Assembly (NCBI RefSeq): GCF_023115425.1
Contig: NZ_CP096032.1
Location: 1,240,001 to 1,304,000, forward strand
Reading direction: 5' to 3'
DNA length: 64,000 bases
DNA from: Synechococcus sp. A10-1-5-1
GTDB taxonomy: Bacteria > Cyanobacteriota > Cyanobacteriia > PCC-6307 > Cyanobiaceae
Part shown: one piece after another, positions 17,936 through 27,043 of the stretch
Numbering within the stretch: position 1 is the stretch's first letter
Layout: each line of letters starts with the position of its first letter
Position numbers and translations under genes: made by a program
Notes under the pieces: model-generated
Databases searched by the model: none
What the model was told of the DNA's origin: nothing
What the model saw: the letters and a program-made list of their open reading frames with translations, nothing else

Positions 17936-18136
17936 ATGTCGCAGTCGAAGCGCGAGCAAGTGGTGAGCCACCTGCGTTACATCCGCCAAGAACTGCGCGA
18001 GATGCATCAAGGCGTCATGGAAGACGGTCTGCTCCCTGAAGCAGGCGAGGTGCGTGGGGTGATGGCCCAGATGGAAGCGCTGCTGGAATTGCTGGAAGGT
18101 AAGGGCAGCCGCAAAGCCAAAGACGCCGATAGCTGA
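17936..18136 (+). CDS. Small conserved helical protein of unknown function
   Basis: The 66-aa product is hydrophilic and probably two helices: KREQVVSHLRYIRQELREM and VRGVMAQMEALLELLEG, with a basic C-terminal tail. I do not recognise a family with certainty. The frame is bounded by a clear terminator 18 bp downstream, and the upstream 100 bp could hold its own promoter. Confidence 0.65.
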   Translation: MSQSKREQVVSHLRYIRQELREMHQGVMEDGLLPEAGEVRGVMAQMEALLELLEGKGSRKAKDADS

Positions 18137-18153
18137 AATCAGCTGATCTGCTC

Positions 18154-18178
18154 AGCCCGGGGAAACCCGGGCTTTTTT
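18154..18178 (+). terminator. Intrinsic terminator
   Basis: An 8-bp GC-rich stem (18154-18161 with 18166-18173) with GAAA loop is followed by a T run to 18178. It closes the 66-aa gene 18 bp after its stop. Confidence 0.9.
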
Positions 18179-18230
18179 AATGCCCCTGCGGTAAACCTCA
18201 ACCAACCTGCTGAAGGCGCCTCCCCTGACC

Positions 18231-18572
18231 CTGCTGCCCCCACCCCAACGCACAAGGCTGCAGCGCAACCTTGGTGGCGCCTGGCCGCGCCTGGAGCGCT
18301 GGGCGAGCAACCCCTGGCGGCGGCTCTCGGTGCTGCTGATCGTGCTGCTGAGCACCTTTTTCCTGGGAAACGCCATCGCGACTCTCACGGGCGCGCGTTC
18401 GTTTCTCGACCCCCCAGCCGCCCTGCTCTGCGTCTTGGCCATCGAAGCGGCCATTCGTCTGCGGGGCCCACTGCTGCGAAACACCAGCAATCGCCTGGGG
18501 TTGCAACTGCTGGATATGAGCCGGATGGGTTTTTGCTATGGCCTTCTGCTGGAGGGCTTCAAGCTGCTCTGA
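18231..18572 (+). CDS. ycf20: Ycf20-like protein (DUF565)
   Basis: A small membrane protein conserved in cyanobacteria and plastids. The recognisable region reads ASNPWRRLSVLLIVLLSTFF, then FLGNAIATLTGA, a second hydrophobic segment PPAALLCVLAIEAAIRL and the end GFCYGLLLEGFKLL, matching Ycf20. The conserved NPWRRLS lies upstream of the first usable GTG (18330), and from the in-frame stop at 18192 to that GTG there is no ATG, GTG or TTG. The start given here is a CTG and is a guess; translation from GTG 18330 would give only 80 aa. The pyrB stop lies immediately downstream on the other strand. Confidence 0.7.
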   Translation: MLPPPQRTRLQRNLGGAWPRLERWASNPWRRLSVLLIVLLSTFFLGNAIATLTGARSFLDPPAALLCVLAIEAAIRLRGPLLRNTSNRLGLQLLDMSRMGFCYGLLLEGFKLL

Positions 18573-18573
18573 G

Positions 18574-19575
18574 CTAACTGGCCGCCAAGAGATAGAGCAG
18601 AGCCATCCGAATCGGAATGCCGTTGGTGACCTGCTCCTCCACCAAGCAGAGGGACGGGTCATCGAGCAGTGCTCCGCTCATCTCGACCCCACGGTTCACC
18701 GGGCCGGGATGAAGCACCGGGATCTTGCCTGGAAGGCGCTCATGGGTGAGACCGAAACGCCGGTGGTAGCTCTCCAAGCTGGTGAGCAGATTTTGGTTCA
18801 TCCGCTCCTTCTGCAGGCGCAGGGTCATCACGGCATCGGCTCCGACCAAGGCCTGATCGAGATTGCGCTCGATGCTGATGCGGCCGCGCTTGGCCACAGG
18901 ATCACTGGCCTGCCCCGGCGGTGGGGCTTCAACAAAACTCTCGAAGGCCTGCGGCAGCAGGGTGGCTGAAGCGCAAAGGACCACATCGGCGCCGCACCCG
19001 GTCAGGGCCCAGAGATTGGAGCGGGCCACGCGGGAGTGGAGGATGTCGCCAACAATCACGATCCGCCGGCCCCGCAGCGCTTCTGGGGTTGGGCTCTCAG
19101 GGTTGAACTGACGCGCCAGGGAAAACAGGTCCAGCAGGCCTTGGCTCGGGTGGCTGTGCAAGCCATCCCCCCCATTGAGGACCGCGACGCGCTCGCCGCC
19201 GAGGTCGAGGTCGTTGGCCAAGGACGCCGGAATCCCCGTGCAGCGGTGGCGGACGACCAGCAAGTCGGCGCCCATGGCCACGTAGGTGCGCACCGTGTCG
19301 AGAAGGCTCTCGCCTTTGCTCAGGGAACTGGAGGAGGGAGAGAAGCTCTGAACATCCGCCGACAACCGCTTGGCCGCCAGCTCAAAGCTGCTGCGAGTGC
19401 GGGTGCTGGGCTCAAAAAAGAGGGTGGTGACGAGCTTGCCCTGCAGGGCCGGCAACTTGCGGGCACCACTGGTGGGCATAGCCCGAAACCGCTGGGCCAG
19501 CTCTAAAACAGTGGTGTAATCCTCAAGCGAGAAGGCCGCCAGATCCAGCACATGGCGGTGGGTCCAGTCGCTCAA
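18574..19575 (-). CDS. pyrB: Aspartate carbamoyltransferase catalytic subunit
   Basis: Condenses carbamoyl phosphate with aspartate in pyrimidine synthesis. The carbamoyl-phosphate motif [13 protein letters not shown] is near residues 53-65; [33 protein letters not shown] and the C-terminal [11 protein letters not shown] are also present. The 333-aa length is normal for the catalytic chain; no regulatory chain gene is adjacent. Its stop is one base from the ycf20 stop, and mpg follows upstream on the same strand after 26 bp. Confidence 0.96.
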   Translation of the reverse strand: MSDWTHRHVLDLAAFSLEDYTTVLELAQRFRAMPTSGARKLPALQGKLVTTLFFEPSTRTRSSFELAAKRLSADVQSFSPSSSSLSKGESLLDTVRTYVAMGADLLVVRHRCTGIPASLANDLDLGGERVAVLNGGDGLHSHPSQGLLDLFSLARQFNPESPTPEALRGRRIVIVGDILHSRVARSNLWALTGCGADVVLCASATLLPQAFESFVEAPPPGQASDPVAKRGRISIERNLDQALVGADAVMTLRLQKERMNQNLLTSLESYHRRFGLTHERLPGKIPVLHPGPVNRGVEMSGALLDDPSLCLVEEQVTNGIPIRMALLYLLAAS

Positions 19576-19601
19576 GGTCTGCGGCAGTCGTCAACTGCAG
19601 G

Positions 19602-20228
19602 CTAGAAGCCCGAGGGACAAGAGGCCACGTCCCAGGCTTCAGCGACCGCAGGGGTGCGGTCCCCCTTGGCGCGGCGACTAATGCTGCGGCTGCTGCGCAG
19701 GTACCAGCGCCAAGGGGTGTCCTGGCCCTGGCTGATGCCGATGCGGCTGGTTTGAACCAGGTCATCCGCTGGAAACGCGGCGTGCCGTGGGGCGAGCCAA
19801 AGCCCCTGCTCCGGGTGGCTCGGGCAGCGGTCATGGCCGCGGTCGAGGCCAAAACGGCGCGCAAGCAGGGCTGGACCCGCTGCAATCCGCTCCGGCTCGC
19901 CCGGCATGACCAGGGCCCTGAGCAGAACGCCGTTAGCCCATTCGGCCCTGTGGGTCACCACGTTGACGCAGTGGTGAATGCCATAGCTCACATAGACGTA
20001 AAAACGCCCTGGCTCACCAAAGAGCGTTTCGTTGCTGGGGGAGCGGCGGCGGTAGCCGTGGCAGGCGGGGTCGTCCTGGGAATACGCCTCCGTTTCCACC
20101 ACCACACCCCAGAGCAGGCTGCCGTCTGTTTGGCGTTTCACCAACCGGCAGCCAATCAGCGCAGGGGCAACAACCTCTGCGGGGCGGGCGAAGAAGGCGA
20201 GGGGCAGGGCTGGGAGGTGCTTCTCCAT
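19602..20228 (-). CDS. DNA-3-methyladenine glycosylase (AAG/Mpg family)
   Basis: Excises alkylated purines. In 208 aa the AAG core is plain: [15 protein letters not shown] with the catalytic Glu, [31 protein letters not shown], and VLLRALVMP. Residues 15-110 hold most of the active site. The C-terminus is basic. It is probably co-transcribed with pyrB downstream. Confidence 0.9.
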   Translation of the reverse strand: MEKHLPALPLAFFARPAEVVAPALIGCRLVKRQTDGSLLWGVVVETEAYSQDDPACHGYRRRSPSNETLFGEPGRFYVYVSYGIHHCVNVVTHRAEWANGVLLRALVMPGEPERIAAGPALLARRFGLDRGHDRCPSHPEQGLWLAPRHAAFPADDLVQTSRIGISQGQDTPWRWYLRSSRSISRRAKGDRTPAVAEAWDVASCPSGF

Positions 20229-20323
20229 CAGATCCGCGCGACCTGCAGATCACAGTTAACCGAGCCGCCGCTGCAAGCCCCAGCCGCGGACGCCAGAATC
20301 AATCCATCGGCTCCGCCACTGCG

Positions 20324-20461
20324 ATGCATTCCGACGGCTTCACCCTTGCCACGGTCCTGATTGGCGGCAGCGGTCTTTTCGTGCTGGCCACTTTGTTCTT
20401 CGGGACCAAGGGCGGCTACTACGACACCGACAAGTACGACGGCAACGGCACCGCCCACTAG
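20324..20461 (+). CDS. 45-aa single-span membrane peptide
   Basis: The frame encodes MHSDGFTLATVLIGGSGLFV and a Tyr/Asp/Gly-rich tail KGGYYDTDKYDGNGTAH. Residues 6-26 form one transmembrane helix with a short N-terminal segment, the design of small photosystem or NDH-1 subunits. I cannot match it to a named subunit (it is not PsbY, Psb30, PetN or PsbX by eye). It is divergent from mpg with 95 bp between and ends 6 bp from the convergent next gene. Confidence 0.65.
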   Translation: MHSDGFTLATVLIGGSGLFVLATLFFGTKGGYYDTDKYDGNGTAH

Positions 20462-20467
20462 AGCCGC

Positions 20468-20767
20468 CTAGGTCTCACTGGAGAGCCGCTCCGACTGAGG
20501 ACAGTCCGAGGTGGTCTCGAGATCGTCCGGCAACGCGGAGCGACTGAAGTACGCCAGGCGGGTGCTGACCGCTCCAATGGAATCAAGGCGGACGGTTTCC
20601 TCCCAGCTGTGGAGTTCGTCGTCGTCTTCAGCGTCGTAGCGAAGGGTCACGAGGTCGCCTTCAAGCTCAACGACCAGTGCCTCTTCGATCCAGCGCTGCT
20701 GGTCGCGCAAGAACACCCAGATGGGCCGTTTCTCGCACTGATAGCGGTAAAGGCGTCGCTGAAGCAT
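20468..20767 (-). CDS. Conserved cyanobacterial protein, probably DUF6679 family
   Basis: 99 aa. The segment VFLRDQQRWIEEALVVELEGDLVTLRYDAEDDDELHSWEE followed by VRLDSIGAVSTRLA suggests a small beta-rich domain similar to the DUF6679 proteins I recall from cyanobacteria. Soluble, acidic C-terminus. Function unknown. The start is 58 bp from the creatininase-family start on the other strand. Confidence 0.7.
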   Translation of the reverse strand: MLQRRLYRYQCEKRPIWVFLRDQQRWIEEALVVELEGDLVTLRYDAEDDDELHSWEETVRLDSIGAVSTRLAYFSRSALPDDLETTSDCPQSERLSSET

Positions 20768-20825
20768 GGGCCGCCGCCGGATACCTAATCCTAGGGATAC
20801 TGAACCAATCTCACGCCGCAGCTCC

Positions 20826-21602
20826 GTGGTTGCTCACTGCACCGAAGACATCCGACTGCAGCTGCGGAGCTGGCCGGAAGTGGAGGCCTATCTCCAGCAG
20901 AACAAGGGAGTGATCATTCCCCTGGGGTCTACCGAGCAGCACGGACCCACCGGGGCCATCGGCACCGATGCCCTGACCGCTGAAGCGGTGGCCCTTGAAG
21001 TCGGTCGGCGCCTGGGGGTGCTGGTGACCCCCGCCCAGGCCTTCGGCATGGCAGAGCACCATCTGGGGTTTGCGGGGACCATGAGTCTGCAGCCCTCCAC
21101 CCTGCTGGCGGTCCTGCACGACCTGATCCTGTCCTTGGCCCGCCATGGTTTTGAGCGGATCTATGTGATCAATGGCCACGGCGGGAACATCGCCACCTGC
21201 AAAGCCGCCTTCGCCCAGGCCTACGGCACTGCCGCGGCCCGCGGCCTTCCGAATGCCGGGCGGCTGCGCTGCAAGCTCGCCAACTGGTTCATGACCTCAG
21301 AAGCCATGGGCCTGGCCAGGGAGCTCTACGGGGACAAGGAAGGACACCACGCCACCCCCAGTGAAATCGCCATCACCCTGGCACTGGAGCCCAGCCTGGA
21401 GAGCAAGCAGCAACCCCTGCCCGACCCAGCCCCGGCCGGGCCAATTCACAGCCCCGAGGACTTCCGCCGCCGCCACCCGGATGGCCGCATGGGATCCCAT
21501 CCCTCCTTGGCCACCGCCGAAGACGGTCGCCGCTTTTTGGATGTGGCCGCGACGGGGCTGGTCACTGATCTGGAGCGCTTTTTGAGCGAGTCGGCCAGCT
21601 AG
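20826..21602 (+). CDS. Creatininase family metal-dependent amidohydrolase
   Basis: About 258 aa. Metal-site motifs GSTEQHGPTGAIGTD near residue 35, VINGHGGN near 115 and KEGHHATPSEIA near 175 define the creatininase/MftE superfamily. Substrate unknown; relatives act on cyclic amides, formamidopyrimidines or peptides. GTG 20826 is preferred over ATG 20766 because the latter overlaps the divergent gene start, and a promoter-like GATACT lies at 20796-20801. Confidence 0.83.
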   Translation: MVAHCTEDIRLQLRSWPEVEAYLQQNKGVIIPLGSTEQHGPTGAIGTDALTAEAVALEVGRRLGVLVTPAQAFGMAEHHLGFAGTMSLQPSTLLAVLHDLILSLARHGFERIYVINGHGGNIATCKAAFAQAYGTAAARGLPNAGRLRCKLANWFMTSEAMGLARELYGDKEGHHATPSEIAITLALEPSLESKQQPLPDPAPAGPIHSPEDFRRRHPDGRMGSHPSLATAEDGRRFLDVAATGLVTDLERFLSESAS

Positions 21603-21611
21603 GTTCACCCC

Positions 21612-21905
21612 ATGAGCAACATCAGCGCCGACGACGTCCGCAAGGTGGCCAAGCTGGCTCGCCTGGAACTGCCCGAAGAGAAAATCGCGACCTACACCGG
21701 TCAACTCGAGCGGATCCTCGACTACGTCGACCAGCTGCAAGCAGTCGATACCGATGGCGTTCCCGCCACCACCCGCGCCGTTGAAGTGGTCAATGTGACC
21801 CGCGAAGACACCGTGGTGCCGACCGAGGTGCGCGAGCAGTTGCTGGATGAGGCGCCCCTACGGGAAGGCGACTTCTTCCGCGTTCCCAAAATCCTGGCGG
21901 ACTGA
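21612..21905 (+). CDS. gatC: Aspartyl/glutamyl-tRNA amidotransferase subunit C
   Basis: Small chaperone-like subunit of GatCAB, which converts Glu-tRNA(Gln) to Gln-tRNA(Gln). The 97-aa sequence has the expected start [17 protein letters not shown], followed by the helix around [18 protein letters not shown] and the C-terminal [15 protein letters not shown]. It follows the creatininase gene by 9 bp. gatA and gatB are not in the window. Confidence 0.94.
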   Translation: MSNISADDVRKVAKLARLELPEEKIATYTGQLERILDYVDQLQAVDTDGVPATTRAVEVVNVTREDTVVPTEVREQLLDEAPLREGDFFRVPKILAD

Positions 21906-21950
21906 CCAAGCTCAAGCTGACGGCAGCGCTCGATCTGGAGAACCAGTTCC

Positions 21951-22976
21951 TCAGCGGCGGGGCGAAACCGCCGTACGGTGCAGGAGAGCGACCACATGGC
22001 GGCGGGCCCTGAACGAGGGCAGCAGGCCAGCGATCGGACGGAGTTTGCTGCGGCGGCGGCGGTGGCTGCGCACCCCCAGGACGATGTCGTAAATGAAATT
22101 GGTTAAATCACCCTTGGTCTCGAACAATCCGAGGCGCTGAGGAGAACCCTTGGCATCAAGGATTGGCTTGGTTGCGTGATACGCGGGGCGGTATTCAAAC
22201 CAGGGAATCGACGGCCAAAGGTGATGAACCAGGTGATAGTTCTGGCCCATGATCAGCCAGTTCATCAGACGCCCGGGATAGACCCTCGCGTTGTGCCAAC
22301 GATTCCTTGAAGAGAAGGGGCGGTGCGGCAGGTAATCGAAGAACAACCCAAGGGTCACCCCAACCATCAGGGCTGGAGCAAACCAGACATTAAAGATGAA
22401 ATCAATGAAGCCGTATTTGATCCCAGCCAGCACAATCGCGAAGAAGATGCCCCTCCCTAGTCCCCATTCAAGAAGTTCATGTCCGCGCCAAAGCTTGCGC
22501 TGGAAGAAGAAGTACTCGTGATAGAAAAATCGAGGTGCAATCAGCCAGAGCGGACCGAAGGTGCTGACAATGTGATCGGGATCGTTCTTCGGATCGTTCA
22601 CATGGGCGTGATGCTGCAGGTGCACGCGGGTGAAGACCGGGAAGCTGAAGCCCAACAGCAACGCCGCTCCATGCCCCATAAAGGCATTCCAGAAACGGCT
22701 GGGATGCGCCGCGTTGTGGCAGGCGTCATGGATGACCGTGCCCTCCAGATGCAAAGCCAGAAAACCCGTGGCCAGCAGGACCGGCAGCGGCCAGCCCCAG
22801 AGGAACCAGCCCGCAATGCTTAGAGCCGCGAGGACATAGCCGCCGAGGAACAATCCCACCGTCGGGTTCCAGGGAGCCGGGGGATCGAGGTATTGCCTCG
22901 GCACAGCACTCACCGACGCACGCACCTCTTGGCGTCCAAGCTCTCTCGACTCAGCTGGGGCCAAGGTTTGCGTCAT
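21951..22976 (-). CDS. crtR: Beta-carotene hydroxylase CrtR
   Basis: Di-iron membrane hydroxylase that makes zeaxanthin from beta-carotene. The 341-aa protein has the fatty-acid-desaturase-like histidine boxes HDACHNAAH, HLQHHAH and YHLVHHLWP, with hydrophobic segments around residues 40-75, 100-115 and 180-210. A basic tail follows residue ~310. The gene lies directly downstream of tRNA-Leu on the same strand. Zeaxanthin is the main photoprotective carotenoid of picocyanobacteria. Confidence 0.92.
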   Translation of the reverse strand: MTQTLAPAESRELGRQEVRASVSAVPRQYLDPPAPWNPTVGLFLGGYVLAALSIAGWFLWGWPLPVLLATGFLALHLEGTVIHDACHNAAHPSRFWNAFMGHGAALLLGFSFPVFTRVHLQHHAHVNDPKNDPDHIVSTFGPLWLIAPRFFYHEYFFFQRKLWRGHELLEWGLGRGIFFAIVLAGIKYGFIDFIFNVWFAPALMVGVTLGLFFDYLPHRPFSSRNRWHNARVYPGRLMNWLIMGQNYHLVHHLWPSIPWFEYRPAYHATKPILDAKGSPQRLGLFETKGDLTNFIYDIVLGVRSHRRRRSKLRPIAGLLPSFRARRHVVALLHRTAVSPRR

Positions 22977-23023
22977 TCCAACTGAATAAGGAGCAGCTTA
23001 GAAAAGCTGACGTCTCGAACGGA

Positions 23024-23105
23024 TGCCCACCGGGGGACTTGAACCCCCACGACCGAAGCCACTGGTACCTAAAACCAGCGCGTCTACCAATTCCGCCAGG
23101 TGGGC
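23024..23105 (-). tRNA. tRNA-Leu(TAG)
   Basis: An 82-nt class II tRNA on the reverse strand. The acceptor GCCCACC pairs with GGTGGGC, the D arm is TGGCGGAATTGGTAGACGC, the anticodon stem CTGGT/ACCAG encloses TTTAGGT with anticodon TAG, a short variable arm follows, and the T arm is GGGGGTTCAAGTCCCCC. The discriminator is A and CCA is not encoded. Confidence 0.95.
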
Positions 23106-23156
23106 AGGGCACGACTGTAGAGAGCGGCCCAATATGGGGTCAACGCCTCAATTCCA

Positions 23157-23744
23157 ATGCTGGCCACCCTTGGCGGATCCCTTGCCCTGCTGGTGGGCCT
23201 GACGGTGATGCTGCTGCCGCTGCTCGCAACAGAGCTGAGCCGCCCTCGCGATGCCGCATGGGGAGCTGTGGTGCTCCTGCTGGGCCTGACCCTGGTCACT
23301 AGTGCAGACCGGCTCACTGGCTCTCCGATGCTGGCCGTGCTCTGCGGAGGCCTACTGATCGCTCGCCTGGGCAGCGAGGTGCTTCAAAGCCGCTGGCGCA
23401 TGCTCAGCCCCGAGGAGCAACAGCGCATCGCGTCCCTGGAGCGCTGGCAAACCAGCCTGAGCGAGCTGTTCAGCAGCAGCTCCCAGGCCGCTTCGGTGTT
23501 GAGCTCAACCGGCGGCTCCCTGCTGAGCACGTTGAAAGGTGGCCCCAAACCGGGCAAGACCAGCAAACGCTGGGTTCGCGCTGAAGCCCAGAGCGAAGCC
23601 AAAGGACCCAGCGAAACCACTGTTGAGGCAAACGACGAAAGCGAAAGCGAACCTGCAGTGAAAGCAGCTGTTGCACCCACCTTGGTGAGCTCCTTCGAGG
23701 AGGTGGACGCGCTGATCGAGGCATCCAGCCCCCAAGCGGGATAA
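23157..23744 (+). CDS. Ycf66 family protein
   Basis: 195 aa with three hydrophobic segments in the first ~75 residues, including the start LATLGGSLALLVGLTVMLLP and MLAVLCGGLLIARLGSEVLQSRW, typical of Ycf66 (annotated in cyanobacteria and plastids, function unknown). The C-terminal ~100 residues are hydrophilic and Ser/Glu-rich, probably disordered. ileS starts 25 bp later on the same strand. Confidence 0.85.
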   Translation: MLATLGGSLALLVGLTVMLLPLLATELSRPRDAAWGAVVLLLGLTLVTSADRLTGSPMLAVLCGGLLIARLGSEVLQSRWRMLSPEEQQRIASLERWQTSLSELFSSSSQAASVLSSTGGSLLSTLKGGPKPGKTSKRWVRAEAQSEAKGPSETTVEANDESESEPAVKAAVAPTLVSSFEEVDALIEASSPQAG

Positions 23745-23768
23745 TCGACCCTTGCTGCCCCAAGCGCT

Positions 23769-26723
23769 GTGACCGCCAGCACTGCTTCCGAGTCCTCCGC
23801 CAACGCCGGGCAGATCTCCTACAAGGACACCCTGAACCTGCTGAAAACGCCCTTCAACATGCGGGCGAATTCACAGGTGCGCGAGCCTGAGATCCAGGCC
23901 TTTTGGGCTGAGCGGAGGCTCTACGAACGTCTCAGCGAAGAGAACACGGGACCCTGTTTCACGCTCCACGACGGGCCGCCCTACGCCAACGGCGCCCTGC
24001 ACGTTGGGCACGCGCTGAACAAGATCCTTAAGGACATCATTAATAAGACCGCCCTGCTGCAGGGCAAACGGGCTCGCTTTATCCCCGGATGGGACTGCCA
24101 CGGTCTGCCGATTGAGCTCAAGGTGCTGCAGGGGCTCAAGAGCAGCGAGCGGGCTGAGCTCACCCCCGTCAGCCTGCGCAAGAAAGCCCACACCTACGCG
24201 CTCGAGCAGGTGGAAGGCCAAAAGGCCGGCTTCCGCCGCTGGGGCATCTGGGCGGACTGGGAACAGCCCTACCTGACCCTGCAGAAGGACTACGAGGCCG
24301 CCCAGATCGGAGTGTTCGGCGCCATGGTGCTAGCCGGCCACATCTACCGGGGCCTCAAGCCAGTCCATTGGAGCCCCAGCTCCCGCACGGCCCTCGCGGA
24401 AGCTGAACTCGAATATCCCGACGGCCACAGCTCACCCAGCGTGTTTGCGGCCTTCCCCGCGGTCGAGCTCCCCAGCGGCCTGGCGATCACCCTCGAGCAA
24501 GCGGGTCTGGGCCCCGATCAAGCGACGGCCCAAGGCGGTCTGGCAGTGGCCATCTGGACCACGACCCCCTGGACGCTGCCCGCCAACCTGGCGGTATCCG
24601 TTAATGAACGGCTCGACTACGCCATCTGCGCCCTCGAGGCCCAGGGTGACAACCCCGCCCCTGCCGCCAGCCACCTGGTGGTCGCCGCAGAACTGCGCGA
24701 AAGCCTCGAAACCAGCCTGGGCCTGACCCTCAACCCCCTGGTCAGTGTCAAAGGGAGTGCCCTTGAAGGCCTGCAATACCGCCATCCACTGCTGGAGCGC
24801 ACCAGTCCGGTCGTGATCGGCGGGGACTACATCACCACCGAAGCAGGCACCGGCCTGGTCCACACCGCACCGGGCCATGGCGTCGATGACTTCAACACCG
24901 GGCGCAAGTACAAACTCCCCGTGCTCTGCCCGGTCGATGAAGCCGGAAACCTGACGGCCGAGGCCGGGCCTTTCGCCGGCACGAACGTGCTGAAGGATGC
25001 CAACCCCACGATCATCAGCGCCCTTGAAGAGACCGGCCTGCTGCTGAAGCAGGAGCGCTACGAGCACCGCTACCCCTACGACTGGCGCACCAAAAAACCG
25101 ACCATCTTCCGGGCCACGGAGCAGTGGTTCGCCTCCGTGGAGGGTTTCCGTCAGGCCGCCCTCGATGCCATCGCCCAGGTGGAGTGGCTACCCGCCAGCG
25201 GCCGCAACCGCATCGAAGCGATGGTCAGCGAGCGGGGGGACTGGTGCATCAGCCGTCAGCGCACCTGGGGTGTGCCGATTCCCGTCTTCTATCACCGTGA
25301 AACCGGCGAGGTGCTGCTCAATGAAGCCACCCTCAGCCACATCCAAGGCCTGATCGCTGAGCAAGGCGCCGATGTCTGGTGGGAGCGCGACGAAGCGGGA
25401 CTGCTGCCTGAGGCCTATGCCGCCGAAGCCAGCCAATGGCGCAAGGGCACCGACACGATGGATGTCTGGTTTGACTCCGGCTCCTCCTGGGCCGGCGTGC
25501 TCGGTGGAATCGAGGGCACCAGCAGCCGGGCGCCCCAATTGCACTACCCCGCCGATCTGTACCTCGAGGGCAGCGATCAACACCGGGGCTGGTTCCAAAG
25601 CAGCCTGCTCACCTCCGTAGCGGTCAACGGACACGCCCCTTACAAGCGGGTGCTCACCCACGGCTTCACCCTCGATGAGAAGGGCCGGAAGATGAGCAAA
25701 TCGCTGGGGAACGTCGTCGATCCAGCGGTGCTGGTCTCGGGCGGCAAGAACCAGAAGCAGGAACCGCCCTACGGCGCCGATGTGCTGCGCCTCTGGGTGA
25801 GCTCGGTCGACTACTCCGCCGATGTCCCCTTGGGGCCTGGGATCGTCAAACAGCTGGCGGACGTCTACCGCAAGGTGCGCAACACCGCGCGCTACCTGCT
25901 GGGCAACCTCCACGACTTTGATCCCAGCCAAGACGCCGTTCCCTACGAAGAACTGCCGCTTCTGGATCAGTGGATGCTGCAGCGCACCGCCTCCTTGATT
26001 GACAGCGTCAGCGGTGATTTCGAGCGATTTGAGTTCTATCGCTTCTTCCAGGCCCTGCAGAACTTCTGCGTGGTGGACCTCTCCAACGTCTACCTCGACA
26101 TCGCCAAGGACCGCCTCTATGTCAGCGGTGCCGACGACTTCCGCCGCCGCAGCTGCCAAACGGTGTTGGCGCTCGTTGTGGAACGGCTCGCCGGCCTGAT
26201 CGCGCCAGTCCTATGCCACATGGCCGAGGACATCTGGCAGAACTTGCCCTACTCCGTCGCGGAGACCTCGGTGTTCGAGCGGGGCTGGCCCACGGCTCCA
26301 GAGCCGTGGCGTCAGAGCGTCCTTGAGCAACCGATGAACCAGATCCTGGAACTGCGGGCCCTGGTCAATCGGCAACTGGAAAGCTGCCGCAGCGCAGCCA
26401 AGCTCGGGGCCTCCCTGGAAGCGCAGGTTCAACTCAACTTGGGCGAGGGAAGCGCAGCAACCCAAGCCGCCCTCCACTGGTTGAGCGAAAGCGCCCATCC
26501 GGAGGTCGACAACCTGGCGGATTGGCTCCTGGTCTCGGCCCTTCAGATCGGCGGCTCAAGCCCCGACGCCGTGCTGGCCGAAGCGAGTGAAAACGGAATC
26601 ACCGTTCAGATCAGCAAAGCGGACGGTCACAAGTGTGAGCGCTGCTGGCACTACGAAAGCGACATTGGCGAGCACGCCGCACATCCAACCCTCTGCGGCC
26701 GCTGCGTCGGGGTTCTGACTTAA
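23769..26723 (+). CDS. ileS: Isoleucyl-tRNA synthetase
   Basis: Class I synthetase of 984 aa starting at GTG. The HIGH-type motif NGALHVGHALNKILKD is at residues ~73-88, the CP1 editing domain spans the middle (TTTPWTLPANLAVSV), and KMSKSLGN is near residues 641-648. The C-terminus carries a zinc finger with cysteines in CERCWHYESDIG and LCGRC, as in the bacterial ileS1 type. Cytosolic. The stop overlaps the convergent next gene by 4 bp. Confidence 0.97.
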   Translation: MTASTASESSANAGQISYKDTLNLLKTPFNMRANSQVREPEIQAFWAERRLYERLSEENTGPCFTLHDGPPYANGALHVGHALNKILKDIINKTALLQGKRARFIPGWDCHGLPIELKVLQGLKSSERAELTPVSLRKKAHTYALEQVEGQKAGFRRWGIWADWEQPYLTLQKDYEAAQIGVFGAMVLAGHIYRGLKPVHWSPSSRTALAEAELEYPDGHSSPSVFAAFPAVELPSGLAITLEQAGLGPDQATAQGGLAVAIWTTTPWTLPANLAVSVNERLDYAICALEAQGDNPAPAASHLVVAAELRESLETSLGLTLNPLVSVKGSALEGLQYRHPLLERTSPVVIGGDYITTEAGTGLVHTAPGHGVDDFNTGRKYKLPVLCPVDEAGNLTAEAGPFAGTNVLKDANPTIISALEETGLLLKQERYEHRYPYDWRTKKPTIFRATEQWFASVEGFRQAALDAIAQVEWLPASGRNRIEAMVSERGDWCISRQRTWGVPIPVFYHRETGEVLLNEATLSHIQGLIAEQGADVWWERDEAGLLPEAYAAEASQWRKGTDTMDVWFDSGSSWAGVLGGIEGTSSRAPQLHYPADLYLEGSDQHRGWFQSSLLTSVAVNGHAPYKRVLTHGFTLDEKGRKMSKSLGNVVDPAVLVSGGKNQKQEPPYGADVLRLWVSSVDYSADVPLGPGIVKQLADVYRKVRNTARYLLGNLHDFDPSQDAVPYEELPLLDQWMLQRTASLIDSVSGDFERFEFYRFFQALQNFCVVDLSNVYLDIAKDRLYVSGADDFRRRSCQTVLALVVERLAGLIAPVLCHMAEDIWQNLPYSVAETSVFERGWPTAPEPWRQSVLEQPMNQILELRALVNRQLESCRSAAKLGASLEAQVQLNLGEGSAATQAALHWLSESAHPEVDNLADWLLVSALQIGGSSPDAVLAEASENGITVQISKADGHKCERCWHYESDIGEHAAHPTLCGRCVGVLT

Positions 26724-27034
26724 AGCCAGGCGGCTAGCTCGAGGAAGGCCTGAGCCCCTGAAGCACTGGAGAGGCACTGCTCAGCCTGGGGGTTGAGCGG
26801 GCCCTGCAAGAGCTCGGCCTGCTCGATCCTGGCCGCTTCAGGCAGCAGTGGCTGATCGGGATCAAAACCCGTGGGGTGGGAGACGCTGCTGGAGAAGCCC
26901 CGAAAGATCAGCAACTCAAAGGGCTCCAAACCATCAGCAACCGGTAAGGAACCCCGCAGACGCAGGACCCGATCAGGACGACTTCGGCTGATCTCCTCCA
27001 ACTGCAGCAGCAGCTCAGCAACGTTCAACGCCAT
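26720..27034 (-). CDS. Conserved cyanobacterial protein (possibly DUF7734)
   Basis: 104 aa. The core FELLIFRGFSSSVSHPTGFDPDQPLLPEAARI is the distinctive part and resembles a cyanobacterial and plant plastid family I remember as DUF7734; this name is uncertain. No membrane segment. It follows the DUF3177 gene by 9 bp on the same strand. Confidence 0.65.
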   Translation of the reverse strand: MALNVAELLLQLEEISRSRPDRVLRLRGSLPVADGLEPFELLIFRGFSSSVSHPTGFDPDQPLLPEAARIEQAELLQGPLNPQAEQCLSSASGAQAFLELAAWL

Positions 27035-27043
27035 GGCCGTGCC

